Of a stretch of DNA of 64,000 nucleotides, positions 7,543-16,126 are shown piece by piece. The stretch covers positions 92,721 to 156,720 of the forward strand of contig DASXTC010000038.1 in NCBI GenBank assembly GCA_036505635.1, written 5' to 3'. Source of the stretch: DASXTC01 sp036505635. Its GTDB lineage: Bacteria > Acidobacteriota > Polarisedimenticolia > JACPZX01 > DASXTC01. Below the pieces are notes generated by a model. It was not told the origin of the DNA. It ran no database searches and was given only the letters and a program-made list of their open reading frames with translations. The stretch's first letter is position 1. Every line of letters begins with the position of its first letter. The position numbers were made by a program, and so were the translations under genes.

Positions 7543-10500
7543 ATGCTCCTGCGAATCCTGGCCTTCGAGCTCCGGTATCAGCTCCGCCAGCCCTTGTTCT
7601 GGATCTCGCTCTTCCTGTTCTTCCTACTCACCTTCGGAGCCATCTCCACCGACGTCATCGTGGTGGGAGGCGCGATCGGAAGCGTGAACCGCAACGCCCC
7701 CTTCGTCATCCTGCAGATGCTGGCGGTGATGACGGGTATCGGCACCTTTCTGACAACCGCGTTCGTAGCCAACAGCATCCATCGCGACTTCGAGAGCCGC
7801 ACCGACGCGGTGTTCTTCTCGCTTCCTCTGAAGAAGCGCGACTACCTGCTGGGGCGTTTCTCGGGGTCCCTGCTGCTGGCGAACCTGGTGTTTCTGGGCG
7901 TCATCATGGGCATCGTCATCGGCAGCATGATGCCGTGGCTCGAGCCCGCCCGCGTCGGCCCCTTCCTGCTCGGCCCCTACGTGCAGGCGATGCTCATCTT
8001 CGTCGTGCCGAATCTGTTTCTGACCGGGGCCATCTTCTTCTCGTGCGCCGCCCTCACGCGCAGTCTGCTCTGGACCTATGTCAGCGTCGTGGTCTTCTTC
8101 GTGGGGTGGGGGATCGCGGGGGCGTTTCTCAACGATCTGGAGAACAAGTCGGTGGCCGCGATGGCCGACCCGTTCGGCCTCTCGGCCTTCGAGCTGGTGA
8201 CGCGCTACTGGACGGTCTCCGAGAGGAACGCGGGAGGCCTGCCATTCACCGGAGCGTTGCTCTGGAACCGGATCCTGTGGGTCGGCCTGGCCGCCCTCAT
8301 CCTGGCCTTCACCTGCGCGCGATTCAAGCTCACGACGGCCGAAGGGGGCCGGGCGCGCAGGCGCCGTCGCGTCGAGGAGACCGTCGAGGCCGCAGCGCCC
8401 GAGGCGCGGGCCGCCGCGCGCGCGCCGGTGAGCGTGGCCTTCGGGCCGGCGGCCTGGTTCAGGCAGTACCTGCACCAGGCTCGCCTGGAGACCATCGGGG
8501 CGATCACGGGGACTCCCTTCCTGGTGATGCTGGTCTTCGGTGTGATCAACATCGTCGCCAACTCCACCGAGATTGACGACCTGTACGGCACGGCCGTCTA
8601 CCCGGTGACCCATCTGATCCTGCAGGTGATCCAGGGGGCGTTCGGCCTCTTCGTCTTCCTGATCCTTATCTTTTACAGCGGCGACATGGTCTGGCGCGAC
8701 CGCACGCTGCGTCTGTCGGAGGTCGTGGACGCCCTGCCAGCGCCGGGCTGGGTGCTCTGGGGGGCGAAGGGGACTGCGCTTGCGGCGATGGTGGTTGCCC
8801 TGCACGCCGCCGCCATGGCCACAGGGATCGGCATCCAGATGTATCGCGGCTACACGAACTTCGAGGTCGGGCTCTACCTCAAGGGATTGTTCCTGGTCTC
8901 CTGCCCGCAGTTTCTCTTCATCGCGGCCCTCTGTCTGTTCGTCCAGGTGGCCGTGAATCAGAAGTTCCTCGGATGGCTGATCTCCCTGCTCGTCTATGTC
9001 ATGGGGCAGGTGCTCCCCGCGATGCGGCTGGAGCACCATCTGTACCGGTTCGCCACCGCTCCGGAAGCCCCCTACTCCGACATGAACGGCTTCGGCCACT
9101 TCGTGGAGCCGAGGGTGTGGTTCTTCCTCTATTGGGGATTCGTGTGCGCGGTCCTGGTGGTCCTGGCGCACCTGCTCTGGGTGCGGGGGACCGGGACGGG
9201 CCTCGCGCTGCGCCTGAGGATCGCCCGCCGGCGCCTGAGCCCGGCCGCGCGCGCGATCCTGCTGGCGTCGCTGGCCGGTGTGGCGGCCACCGGGGGATGG
9301 ATCTACTACAACACCAACGTGCTGAACGACTATCTGCCGGCGAAGACGCGGATGGATCGCCAGGCGGAGTTCGAGAAGCTCTACAAGGCAAACGAGAAGC
9401 TGAGGGGGCCGCGCGTCATCAACGTGGCGGCCGACGTGGACATCCACCCCGAGACGCGCAGCGTGGAGATCCGCGGGCGGTACCTGCTGGTCAACAAGAC
9501 GACCGAGCCCATCCAGGCGGTGCACGTCACCATCAACCCCCTGGTCACCATCAACAAGCTGGAGGTCGAGGGAGGCCGCCTCGACATGGAGGACGCCCGG
9601 CTCGGGTACCGCATCTTCGCGCTCGTCTCGCCGCTGGCTCCCGGCGCGCAGACTCGCCTGAGCTTCGATCTGGCCGTGACCAACCGCGGGTTCGTGAACA
9701 ACGGCGCCAATACGAAGCTGGTGGCCAACGGGACCTTCTTCGACAGCTACGACTACTTCCCGCACCTGGGCTACTCGCGGGCCAACGAGCTGGACGACCC
9801 CAACGAGCGGCGCCGCCGCGGCCTCCCTCCGGTCCAGCGCTTCCCGAAGATCGATGACGCCGCCGCCCGCATGGACAACTACATCTCCAGCGAAGCCGAC
9901 TGGGTCCACTTCGAGACCACGGTCAGCACGAGCCCCGACCAGATCGCCATCGCCCCGGGCTATCTGCAGAAGGAATGGGAGGCCGGTGGCCGGCGCTACT
10001 TCCACTACGCCATGGACTCGCCGATCTTCGATTTCTTCGCGTATCTGTCGGCGCGCTACGCCGTCACGAAGGACGTCTGGAACGACGTGGCGATCGAGGT
10101 CTATCACCACCCGGGGCACCCCTGGAACGTGAACCGGATGATCGAGGGAGTGAAGGCGTCGCTCGACTACTTCACCAGGAACTTCGGGCCCTATCAGCAC
10201 CGCCAGGTCCGCATCGTGGAGTTTCCGCGCTACGCCCGGTTCGCGCAGTCGTTTCCCAACACGATTCCGTTTTCGGAGAGCATCGGCTTCATCGCCCGCC
10301 TCGACGACGAGCCGGAGGCCATCGACTACGTCTTCTACGTCACGGCCCACGAGGTGGCGCATCAGTGGTGGGCGCACCAGGTAATGGGGGGCAACGTCCA
10401 GGGAGCTACCCTGCTCTCCGAGACGATGTCGCAGTACTCGGCCCTGATGGTGATGGAGAAGGCCTACGGGCGCGACAAGATGCGCAAGTTCCTGAAGTAC

Positions 10501-11142
10501 GAGATGGACAACTACCTTCGGGGCCGCGGCGGGGAGCGTATCGAGGAGATGCCGCTCTACCTGGTGGAGAACCAGCCGTACATCCACTACCGCAAGGGAA
10601 GCGTGGTCATGTACGCCCTGCGGGACTACGTGGGGGAGGAGCCGCTCAACCGGTCGCTGGCCGAGTACGTCTCGGCCGTGAAGTTCCAGCAGCCCCCCTA
10701 CACCTTCACGCTGGAGTTTCTCGACTACATCAGGAGCGCGGTGCCCGAGGACCGTCTATCCGTCGTGGATGACATGTTCCGCAACATCACCCTCTATGAG
10801 AACCGGGCGTCGGCGGCCACTTGGAGCCGTCGAGACGACGGCAAGTACGTGGTGACGCTGAGCGTGTCGTCCGCGAAGTTCAGGGCTGATGGAAGCGGGG
10901 CGGAGATGCCGGCCCCCCTGGACGACTGGGTGGACGTGGGGGTGTTCGGTGACAAGGAGCCGGGCGCGCCCCCCGAAGGCAGGCTGCTCTATCTGGAGAA
11001 GCGCCGCATCCAGCGCAACGAGGACACCTTCGAGGTGGTCGTGGACCAGAAACCCTTCAAGGCCGGTATCGACCCGTTCAACAAGCTCATCGACCGCAAC
11101 CCGGAGAACAACCTCATCGCGGTGTCGGCCGGGGCGTCCTGA
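7543..11142 (+). CDS. ABC transporter permease fused to an M1-family metallopeptidase
   Basis: A 1199-aa two-part membrane protein. Roughly residues 1-590 contain at least a dozen hydrophobic segments arranged as two ABC-2-type permease halves separated by a charged, Ala-rich linker (near 270-300). From about residue 640 an M1 aminopeptidase-like module follows, with HEVAH zinc motif at H936-H940 and a likely third ligand in LLSETMSQY (E960, 19 residues after the second His; classical M1 has 18). The PTG-type fusion is known from Bacteroidota and Acidobacteriota as ABC permease/M1 aminopeptidase. It probably couples membrane transport to peptide trimming outside the cytoplasm; the substrate is unknown. 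Confidence 0.88.
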   Translation: MLLRILAFELRYQLRQPLFWISLFLFFLLTFGAISTDVIVVGGAIGSVNRNAPFVILQMLAVMTGIGTFLTTAFVANSIHRDFESRTDAVFFSLPLKKRDYLLGRFSGSLLLANLVFLGVIMGIVIGSMMPWLEPARVGPFLLGPYVQAMLIFVVPNLFLTGAIFFSCAALTRSLLWTYVSVVVFFVGWGIAGAFLNDLENKSVAAMADPFGLSAFELVTRYWTVSERNAGGLPFTGALLWNRILWVGLAALILAFTCARFKLTTAEGGRARRRRRVEETVEAAAPEARAAARAPVSVAFGPAAWFRQYLHQARLETIGAITGTPFLVMLVFGVINIVANSTEIDDLYGTAVYPVTHLILQVIQGAFGLFVFLILIFYSGDMVWRDRTLRLSEVVDALPAPGWVLWGAKGTALAAMVVALHAAAMATGIGIQMYRGYTNFEVGLYLKGLFLVSCPQFLFIAALCLFVQVAVNQKFLGWLISLLVYVMGQVLPAMRLEHHLYRFATAPEAPYSDMNGFGHFVEPRVWFFLYWGFVCAVLVVLAHLLWVRGTGTGLALRLRIARRRLSPAARAILLASLAGVAATGGWIYYNTNVLNDYLPAKTRMDRQAEFEKLYKANEKLRGPRVINVAADVDIHPETRSVEIRGRYLLVNKTTEPIQAVHVTINPLVTINKLEVEGGRLDMEDARLGYRIFALVSPLAPGAQTRLSFDLAVTNRGFVNNGANTKLVANGTFFDSYDYFPHLGYSRANELDDPNERRRRGLPPVQRFPKIDDAAARMDNYISSEADWVHFETTVSTSPDQIAIAPGYLQKEWEAGGRRYFHYAMDSPIFDFFAYLSARYAVTKDVWNDVAIEVYHHPGHPWNVNRMIEGVKASLDYFTRNFGPYQHRQVRIVEFPRYARFAQSFPNTIPFSESIGFIARLDDEPEAIDYVFYVTAHEVAHQWWAHQVMGGNVQGATLLSETMSQYSALMVMEKAYGRDKMRKFLKYEMDNYLRGRGGERIEEMPLYLVENQPYIHYRKGSVVMYALRDYVGEEPLNRSLAEYVSAVKFQQPPYTFTLEFLDYIRSAVPEDRLSVVDDMFRNITLYENRASAATWSRRDDGKYVVTLSVSSAKFRADGSGAEMPAPLDDWVDVGVFGDKEPGAPPEGRLLYLEKRRIQRNEDTFEVVVDQKPFKAGIDPFNKLIDRNPENNLIAVSAGAS

Positions 11143-11170
11143 GCCGGGCCGCGGTCGTGCCGCGGGCAGG

Positions 11171-11179
11171 TGATAGACT
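11171..11179 (+). promoter_or_regulatory. Extended -10 promoter for tRNA-Arg(TCG)
   Basis: TGA followed by TAGACT makes an extended -10 (TGn-TAnnnT) ending 11 bp before the tRNA. No good -35. The same nonamer occurs at 59711-59719 before a DUF507 gene. Confidence 0.6.
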
Positions 11180-11190
11180 GCCGGCCTAGC

Positions 11191-11267
<77 letters not shown>

Positions 11268-11391
11268 GCGCTCCTGCCACGCCGGTCCTCCAGGCGTCCT
11301 TCCTGTCCTACCGCCGCCGCCATCATCCGTCGCACTCCGGTGATCAGGGGGATGGTGAAAGGCTTCCCGCGGGGTAGATCGATCCGCGCGA

Positions 11392-11420
11392 TTCTGGTAG
11401 CCTCACCCGCTCAATAAGAT
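11392..11420 (+). promoter_or_regulatory. Candidate promoter of the phosphodiesterase gene
   Basis: TTCTGG (11392-11397), 17-bp spacer, TAAGAT (11415-11420). It would give a 5' leader of about 85 nt for the gene starting near 11512. Confidence 0.4.
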
Positions 11421-11511
11421 AACAGGGTGACTCGGCGAGAGCCCTCGCCACGGCCCGGCCAGAGCGATTCGGTCGGCGGTATCGTCGCTCCGATCGCGGG
11501 AGGTGAGCCTC

Positions 11512-13725
11512 TTGATCGGAATCGGGTCCTTCGTCGGGTCCCTCCTCGGCCTGATTGAATGCCTGTGGATCTCAGGGGGGCCCGCGGGATGGTCGGGTCT
11601 GGGTCGTGCTCTCCTCACCATCGTGCTGCTCTACGCCATCGCCGGAGCGGCCCTCGCGCCGCTCTTCTCACTGGTCTGGCGTCGCCTGCCGATCCACCGG
11701 TCAGGTGGTCTCCGGCTTGAGGGCGCCGTCTTCGCGCTCCTGTTCGGCAGCGCCCTGTTGGCTGTCGACATCAACCGCTTCATGCCCGCCGGCGCGCTCG
11801 AGGCCAAGAGTCTGATCGCGGACGGCATCGTCGCGGCCTGCGGCGTGATCATCCTGGCGGTGCTCCTCCTGTTCTCGCGCGGGACCCGATTCGAAAGGAC
11901 GATCCGTCCCCCGCGCCGGCGAGTCCCGCTGGCCGGCGCTCTCTGCGCGGGTCTGGTGCTCGCAGGCACCGGCGCCAACGCCTGGATGGAGTCGGGCAAG
12001 GGCTCTCCGATCGCCCGCACGGCGACCATGAAGGCGGCCCCCACGTGGGAGTTCCCGCTCCCCGGCGGTGACGGTGCGGTGGAGCCAGGCGATGCGAACG
12101 AGTTGCCGGCGGCCCATCCCACCCGGCCGAAGCTCGTGGTGATCGGTCTGGATGGAGCGACCTGGAGTCTCATGCAGCCTCTGATGGAGCGCGGCCGCCT
12201 CCCCAACCTGACCTCTCTGCTCGCCAGAGGAGTCGGTGGCGTGCTTCGATCCACGGAGGACTCGTTCTCGCCGATCGTCTGGACGACCCTCTTCACGGGC
12301 AAGGTGCCGGCCAAACACGGGATCGACAGGATGCGGAACACCCTGTCGGTGAACCGCAGGGTCCACGCGCTCTGGGACGTCCTCTCGGAGCACGAGCAGA
12401 CGCTGCTCGTCGCAAACGTGCCGGGGACCTTTCCGGCCGAGGCGATCCGGGGCACGATGCTGGCGGGGTTTCCCAACGAAAGCGAGACGGGCAACAATCT
12501 GGGGTACGTCTACACGACGCGGCCGACTTCTCAGTGGGATCGGTTGAGCGGTCTGAGAATCGAGTCACTTGGGCTGGCGGCGACCCACGATGACGGGTCA
12601 GTTGCCCTCAGGGTCACGGAGACCTCGCACCTGCCGAGGCAGTCGGCCCTGATTTGGGCGATCGAGGCGGCCACCGGCTCCGGCGCGAGCCCTCTCGAGG
12701 GATGGCTCCTCAGGACCTACGCCACCTTCGAGGTTCACCGGAGCGCGGGGGGGCTCCGGTTCGAGCTGCCCGGATGCGAGGGATGCGGCTTTGCCCTCGA
12801 GACGGGCTGGAGCCCCTGGATCCTCATAGAGAGGCCACGCCGGCCACTTGCCTTCCGTCTGCGTGTCATGGAGGCGACGCCAGAGGCGACCTCGGTGTAC
12901 GTCACGCCCCTCTTCCTGCTGGACTGGGAGACCCAGGCGTTTCCGGCCGAGGTGGCGGAGAGGCTCGAATGGACCGAGGGCCCCTATCTCGCCGAGGCCT
13001 CGGGGTGGCTCGACTTCCGCGATCCCCGGCTCCTCGACACGCTTGCGGAACATCTTTTCGGGGCGGCGCGGGACCGGGAACGTGAGGTGAGCCGTCTCTG
13101 GCGGAGCGCCGACTGGGACGATCTCGTCTATGTCTTCACGCTCATCGATCGGGTCCAGCACAGCTTCTGGTCCTTCCTCGATCTCCGGGAGTTCCCGCGG
13201 ATCTCCCCTCCGGATCCCTATCCCAATCCATTCCCGGAGGGGATCCACCGCGAGGACTACGCGCGGGTGATCCCTCAAGCCTATGAATGGGTCGACCGGG
13301 AGATCGGCCGACTCATCGCCGGTCTCCCTTCCTCGACGCTCATCGTGGTCGTCTCCGACCACGGATTCCGGTCGGGCCGTTCGCGCATCCCCGGATCCGG
13401 GATCCACGATCCGGACGGCGTCTACATCTTCAGCGGAGCCGGTCTCCTCGATTCGCGACCCCGGGGAGGGACGCCATGGGCGAAGGGCCCCGTCCTGAAC
13501 CTCGTGGATCTCCTCCCCACCCTCCTGCCGCTGATCGGAGTGCCCGTGGCGTCCGACTTCGACGGCGTCCCCGCGCCCTTTGTCGAGGAGACGCTGAGAC
13601 GGCGCGGCGAAAGGATCGCGAGGATCCCCTCATTCGAATCCCGGGCGGAGTGGCAGCGACGTAAGGACACGGAGCTCGACCGAGGCGCTCTCCAACAGCT
13701 CCGAAGCCTCGGCTACGTCGAATAG
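11512..13725 (+). CDS. Membrane-anchored alkaline-phosphatase-superfamily phosphodiesterase
   Basis: A 737-aa protein whose N-terminal ~155 residues hold four or five hydrophobic segments, followed by a type I phosphodiesterase/nucleotide pyrophosphatase-like domain. Visible active-site pieces are VVIGLDGATW (metal Asp), PIVWTTLFTGKVPAKHGI (nucleophile Thr in the WTTLFTG block), LIDRVQHSFW and VVVSDHGFRSG (metal Asp-His). It may cleave phosphodiesters of lipids, nucleotides or glycopolymers on the outer face of the membrane. GGGAGG lies 8 nt before TTG 11512; the in-frame GTG at 11503 is directly adjacent to it, so TTG is preferred. Confidence 0.8.
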   Translation: MIGIGSFVGSLLGLIECLWISGGPAGWSGLGRALLTIVLLYAIAGAALAPLFSLVWRRLPIHRSGGLRLEGAVFALLFGSALLAVDINRFMPAGALEAKSLIADGIVAACGVIILAVLLLFSRGTRFERTIRPPRRRVPLAGALCAGLVLAGTGANAWMESGKGSPIARTATMKAAPTWEFPLPGGDGAVEPGDANELPAAHPTRPKLVVIGLDGATWSLMQPLMERGRLPNLTSLLARGVGGVLRSTEDSFSPIVWTTLFTGKVPAKHGIDRMRNTLSVNRRVHALWDVLSEHEQTLLVANVPGTFPAEAIRGTMLAGFPNESETGNNLGYVYTTRPTSQWDRLSGLRIESLGLAATHDDGSVALRVTETSHLPRQSALIWAIEAATGSGASPLEGWLLRTYATFEVHRSAGGLRFELPGCEGCGFALETGWSPWILIERPRRPLAFRLRVMEATPEATSVYVTPLFLLDWETQAFPAEVAERLEWTEGPYLAEASGWLDFRDPRLLDTLAEHLFGAARDREREVSRLWRSADWDDLVYVFTLIDRVQHSFWSFLDLREFPRISPPDPYPNPFPEGIHREDYARVIPQAYEWVDREIGRLIAGLPSSTLIVVVSDHGFRSGRSRIPGSGIHDPDGVYIFSGAGLLDSRPRGGTPWAKGPVLNLVDLLPTLLPLIGVPVASDFDGVPAPFVEETLRRRGERIARIPSFESRAEWQRRKDTELDRGALQQLRSLGYVE

Positions 13726-13839
13726 AGAAATACCCCGAAGGATCGGCCGGCCTGAACCCCTCATACGAGAAGAGGTCGCAATCGTGTGGGAGGCCTGGTG
13801 CAGCCCACCGACCAGGCCCAGGGCAAAGGAGTCATGGCC

Positions 13840-14529
13840 ATGATGAGACGCACGTATCTGTTGCGAGCTTTTCTGCTGGGTGTTATTGCACTGAGCCTGG
13901 GAGCCCCGAGCTGGGCCGCGAAGTTCTCGATCGAGCGGATCTACATCGAGTACAACTCCTCGGCCAACGATCTCGGCTTTCATGTCTCTCTCGATGGGGA
14001 GGACTGGAAGACTCTCAAGATCGTCAACCCCGCCGGTGTCACGGTCCTCGATCTGACGGGCCGAGGGCCCTATGCGGCTCTCGGACTCACCGAGCTCTTC
14101 TTCGAGGGCGCGGAGCCTTCACTCGACGATTACCCGCTCGATCGGCTCCTAGCGCAATTCCCGGAGGGGCAGTACAAGTTCAGTGGACTGACGACCGATG
14201 GGACCCGCATCGCCAGCTCGGCGCTCCTCTCGCACGCCGTCCCCGACGGACCGGCCGTTTCCTCCGAGGTGGACGATGACACCGTCGTCATCCGGTGGAG
14301 CGCCGTGACGGATCACCCGGCCGGTTTTCCGAACAGGAGAATCCAGATCGTCGGCTATCAGATCCTCGTCGACCCCTTTGAGGTGACCCTCCCGGCCTCG
14401 AGCAGAGAGGTGACCCTTCCGCGGGAGTTCGTGGAGTCCCTGAAGCCCGGCGAGCACCAGTTCGAGGTGCTGGCGATCGATTCGAGCGGGAACCAGACGA
14501 TCACCGAGGGGTCTTTCGAAACGGACTGA
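13840..14529 (+). CDS. Secreted protein with fibronectin-III-like C-terminal domain
   Basis: A 229-aa exported protein. Signal peptide MMRRTYLLR plus a hydrophobic stretch ends at PSWAAKF. The N-terminal half (ERIYIEYNSSANDLGFHVSLDGEDWKTLKI) repeats a phrase seen in secreted acidobacterial proteins of unknown role. The C-terminal ~95 residues (VIRWSAVTD, IVGYQILVDP, HQFEVLAIDSSGN) have the strand pattern of a fibronectin type III domain. ATG 13840 is chosen because AAAGGAG lies 8 nt upstream; ATG 13834 would be too close. It sits 114 bp after the phosphodiesterase and may be co-transcribed. Confidence 0.65.
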   Translation: MMRRTYLLRAFLLGVIALSLGAPSWAAKFSIERIYIEYNSSANDLGFHVSLDGEDWKTLKIVNPAGVTVLDLTGRGPYAALGLTELFFEGAEPSLDDYPLDRLLAQFPEGQYKFSGLTTDGTRIASSALLSHAVPDGPAVSSEVDDDTVVIRWSAVTDHPAGFPNRRIQIVGYQILVDPFEVTLPASSREVTLPREFVESLKPGEHQFEVLAIDSSGNQTITEGSFETD

Positions 14530-14565
14530 CGCCCGGTCGTTCTCCGCCGCGACGCTCTTCCCGTA

Positions 14566-14594
14566 TTGACGCCCTCATCGTGTGGGAACATACT
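14566..14594 (+). promoter_or_regulatory. Promoter of the peptidoglycan-binding gene operon
   Basis: TTGACG (14566-14571), 17-bp spacer, CATACT (14589-14594). It predicts transcription from about 14601, giving a 40-nt leader to ATG 14641, or only about 7 nt to the in-frame ATG 14608. Confidence 0.6.
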
Positions 14595-14640
14595 CCGAGG
14601 ACCGCGAATGGGAGAGACCCGTGTCGGGTCGGGAGGGCAT

Positions 14641-15099
14641 ATGAAGAGGCTTCTGTACGTGGGATGTACCCCGGGCAACGACGTCAAGCTCCTCCAGAAC
14701 GACCTCAACGCCGTGCTGGCCCTGCCGGACCAAAAATCTGCGCAGGGGGCGCTGGAGCCGGACGGAGGGTTCGGCAAGAAGACCCTGTCCCGGGTCCAGG
14801 AGTTTCAACGGCTCAACGGTCTCGACGCGGACGGTGTCGTCGGAGCCAAGACCCTCGAGGTGCTCAGCGAGCTGCTCGAAGAGATGCCTGGAGCGCAGGC
14901 CGAGCAGGCGCCCGGAGGCGCGGCCGGCGGGAGCGGCAAGGTTTACGAAGGAGGACCGCCGTATGGCAAGCCCCTGACCTCCACCGGTGCCGGCGCGAAG
15001 ACCGCTGGCGGCGGGGGGTACGGCGGCAAGAGCACCGGCGGTGGCGCGGTCAAGGGGGGCGGCTCGGGTGGCGGCGCCAAGTCATGGGGGAAAGGCTGA
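14641..15099 (+). CDS. Peptidoglycan-binding-domain protein with Gly-rich tail
   Basis: A 152-aa protein. Residues 1-80 match a PG_binding_1-type helical repeat: VKLLQNDLNAVLAL, EPDGGFGKKTLSRVQEFQRLNGLDADGVVGAKTLEVL (the typical DG-x-FG-x-T-x(3)-V-x-x-FQ and DGVVG-x-KT patterns). Residues 85-152 are low-complexity Gly/Ala/Lys/Ser with repeated GGG-x units. No signal peptide is visible, so the cell-wall location is uncertain. GGAGG is 4 nt before ATG 14641; ATG 14608 is an alternative. Its last 16 bases overlap the Cys-cluster gene. Confidence 0.7.
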   Translation: MKRLLYVGCTPGNDVKLLQNDLNAVLALPDQKSAQGALEPDGGFGKKTLSRVQEFQRLNGLDADGVVGAKTLEVLSELLEEMPGAQAEQAPGGAAGGSGKVYEGGPPYGKPLTSTGAGAKTAGGGGYGGKSTGGGAVKGGGSGGGAKSWGKG

Positions 15100-16082
15100 C
15101 GCCTCCCGTGCCTTCCTCCGCGTGGCTCGGATCGGTCCTGCCGGGGCCGGTTCCACGCGAGACAACCGCCACCTGCGACCGTTGCGTCATGTGCGAGCCG
15201 CGATCGACCGGCCGCGGCGTTGCGGATCTGTCATTCGACTCGCGGGTGAAGTGCTGCACCTATCACCCGGAGCTGCCCAACTTCCTGGTTGGAAGAATCC
15301 TCTCCGACCCTGACCCGGAGCTCGCGAGGGGCCGGGAAGCCGTGGAGTCAAAGCTGCGGGCGGAGGTCGGCGTCGGCCCGCTCGGCATCCATCCTCCCCC
15401 TGAATACCTCGAGCTCTTCCACCAGAGCGCGGACGGCTTCGGCCGCAAGATCGAGCTTCGCTGTCCCTATTACGTCGTGGAATCGGGCCGCTGCGGGATC
15501 TGGCGCCACCGCACCGGCGTCTGCTCGACCTGGTTCTGCAAGCACGACCGCGGCGCCGTGGGGGCCCGCTTCTGGGCCGCGCTCGGGAGCCTCCTGTTGG
15601 AGGTCGAGCGCCGCGTCGCGCACTGGTGCGCCGCCGAGCTTGTGGCCGGCATGCCGCCGCCGGCTGATCCCTGGGGCCCCTGGCGAGGACGCGCGGCGGA
15701 ATTCTATCGAGAGTGCGCGCGACGGGTCGAACCGCTCGGCTGGGACGATATCGTCCGGATCTGCGGCCCCTCGGTCGAGGACCTCGCTCGGGCCGCGGTG
15801 GAGGCCTTCCGCCAGATGGAGAGCCGCGAGGTTCCGGACGCGCTGGGACGGGGCTCGTTCGAGGTCGTGGCGCGCGGTCCCGACCGGGTGCGCCTGCGAA
15901 GCTACAACCCCTTCGACCCGATCGACCTGCCTGCCTGGGTGCTCGAGGCTGTGGATCGATTCGATGGTGGGCCGTCGGGTGACGCGCTGGCCCGGATCGC
16001 TCGTGAGATGGGGGTCTGGATGCCGTCCACCCTTGCCCGGACCCTCTGCGACTTCGAGATCCTCGTGCCGGCGCAGGAGTGA
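15084..16082 (+). CDS. YkgJ-like cysteine-cluster protein
   Basis: A 332-aa cytoplasmic protein with clustered Cys near the N-terminus: CDRCVMC (C-x2-C-x2-C), then VKCC, then LRCPYY, GRCGIW and GVCSTWFCKH. The spacing resembles the CxxCxxCC metal-binding proteins of the YkgJ family, which chelate Zn, Fe or an Fe-S cluster. Function beyond metal binding is unknown. The start ATG 15084 lies inside the end of the upstream gene (16-bp overlap), suggesting translational coupling; GTG 15108 is an alternative. The C-terminal ~200 aa are unassigned. The PLP-decarboxylase gene follows. Confidence 0.6.
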   Translation: MGERLTPPVPSSAWLGSVLPGPVPRETTATCDRCVMCEPRSTGRGVADLSFDSRVKCCTYHPELPNFLVGRILSDPDPELARGREAVESKLRAEVGVGPLGIHPPPEYLELFHQSADGFGRKIELRCPYYVVESGRCGIWRHRTGVCSTWFCKHDRGAVGARFWAALGSLLLEVERRVAHWCAAELVAGMPPPADPWGPWRGRAAEFYRECARRVEPLGWDDIVRICGPSVEDLARAAVEAFRQMESREVPDALGRGSFEVVARGPDRVRLRSYNPFDPIDLPAWVLEAVDRFDGGPSGDALARIAREMGVWMPSTLARTLCDFEILVPAQE

Positions 16083-16126
16083 CTTCGCGCCAGGTCCGCG
16101 CCGGTCCGGGACGGGAGGGGCCAGCC

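Noticed and set aside
7624..10587. A 987-aa open frame on the minus strand
   Set aside because: It is antisense to the permease/M1 gene, His/Arg/Asp-rich without domains, and produced by high-GC third-position bias. Many similar shadows occur opposite metG, lon, rho, ddl, the ECF ATPase and the ChaN-like gene.
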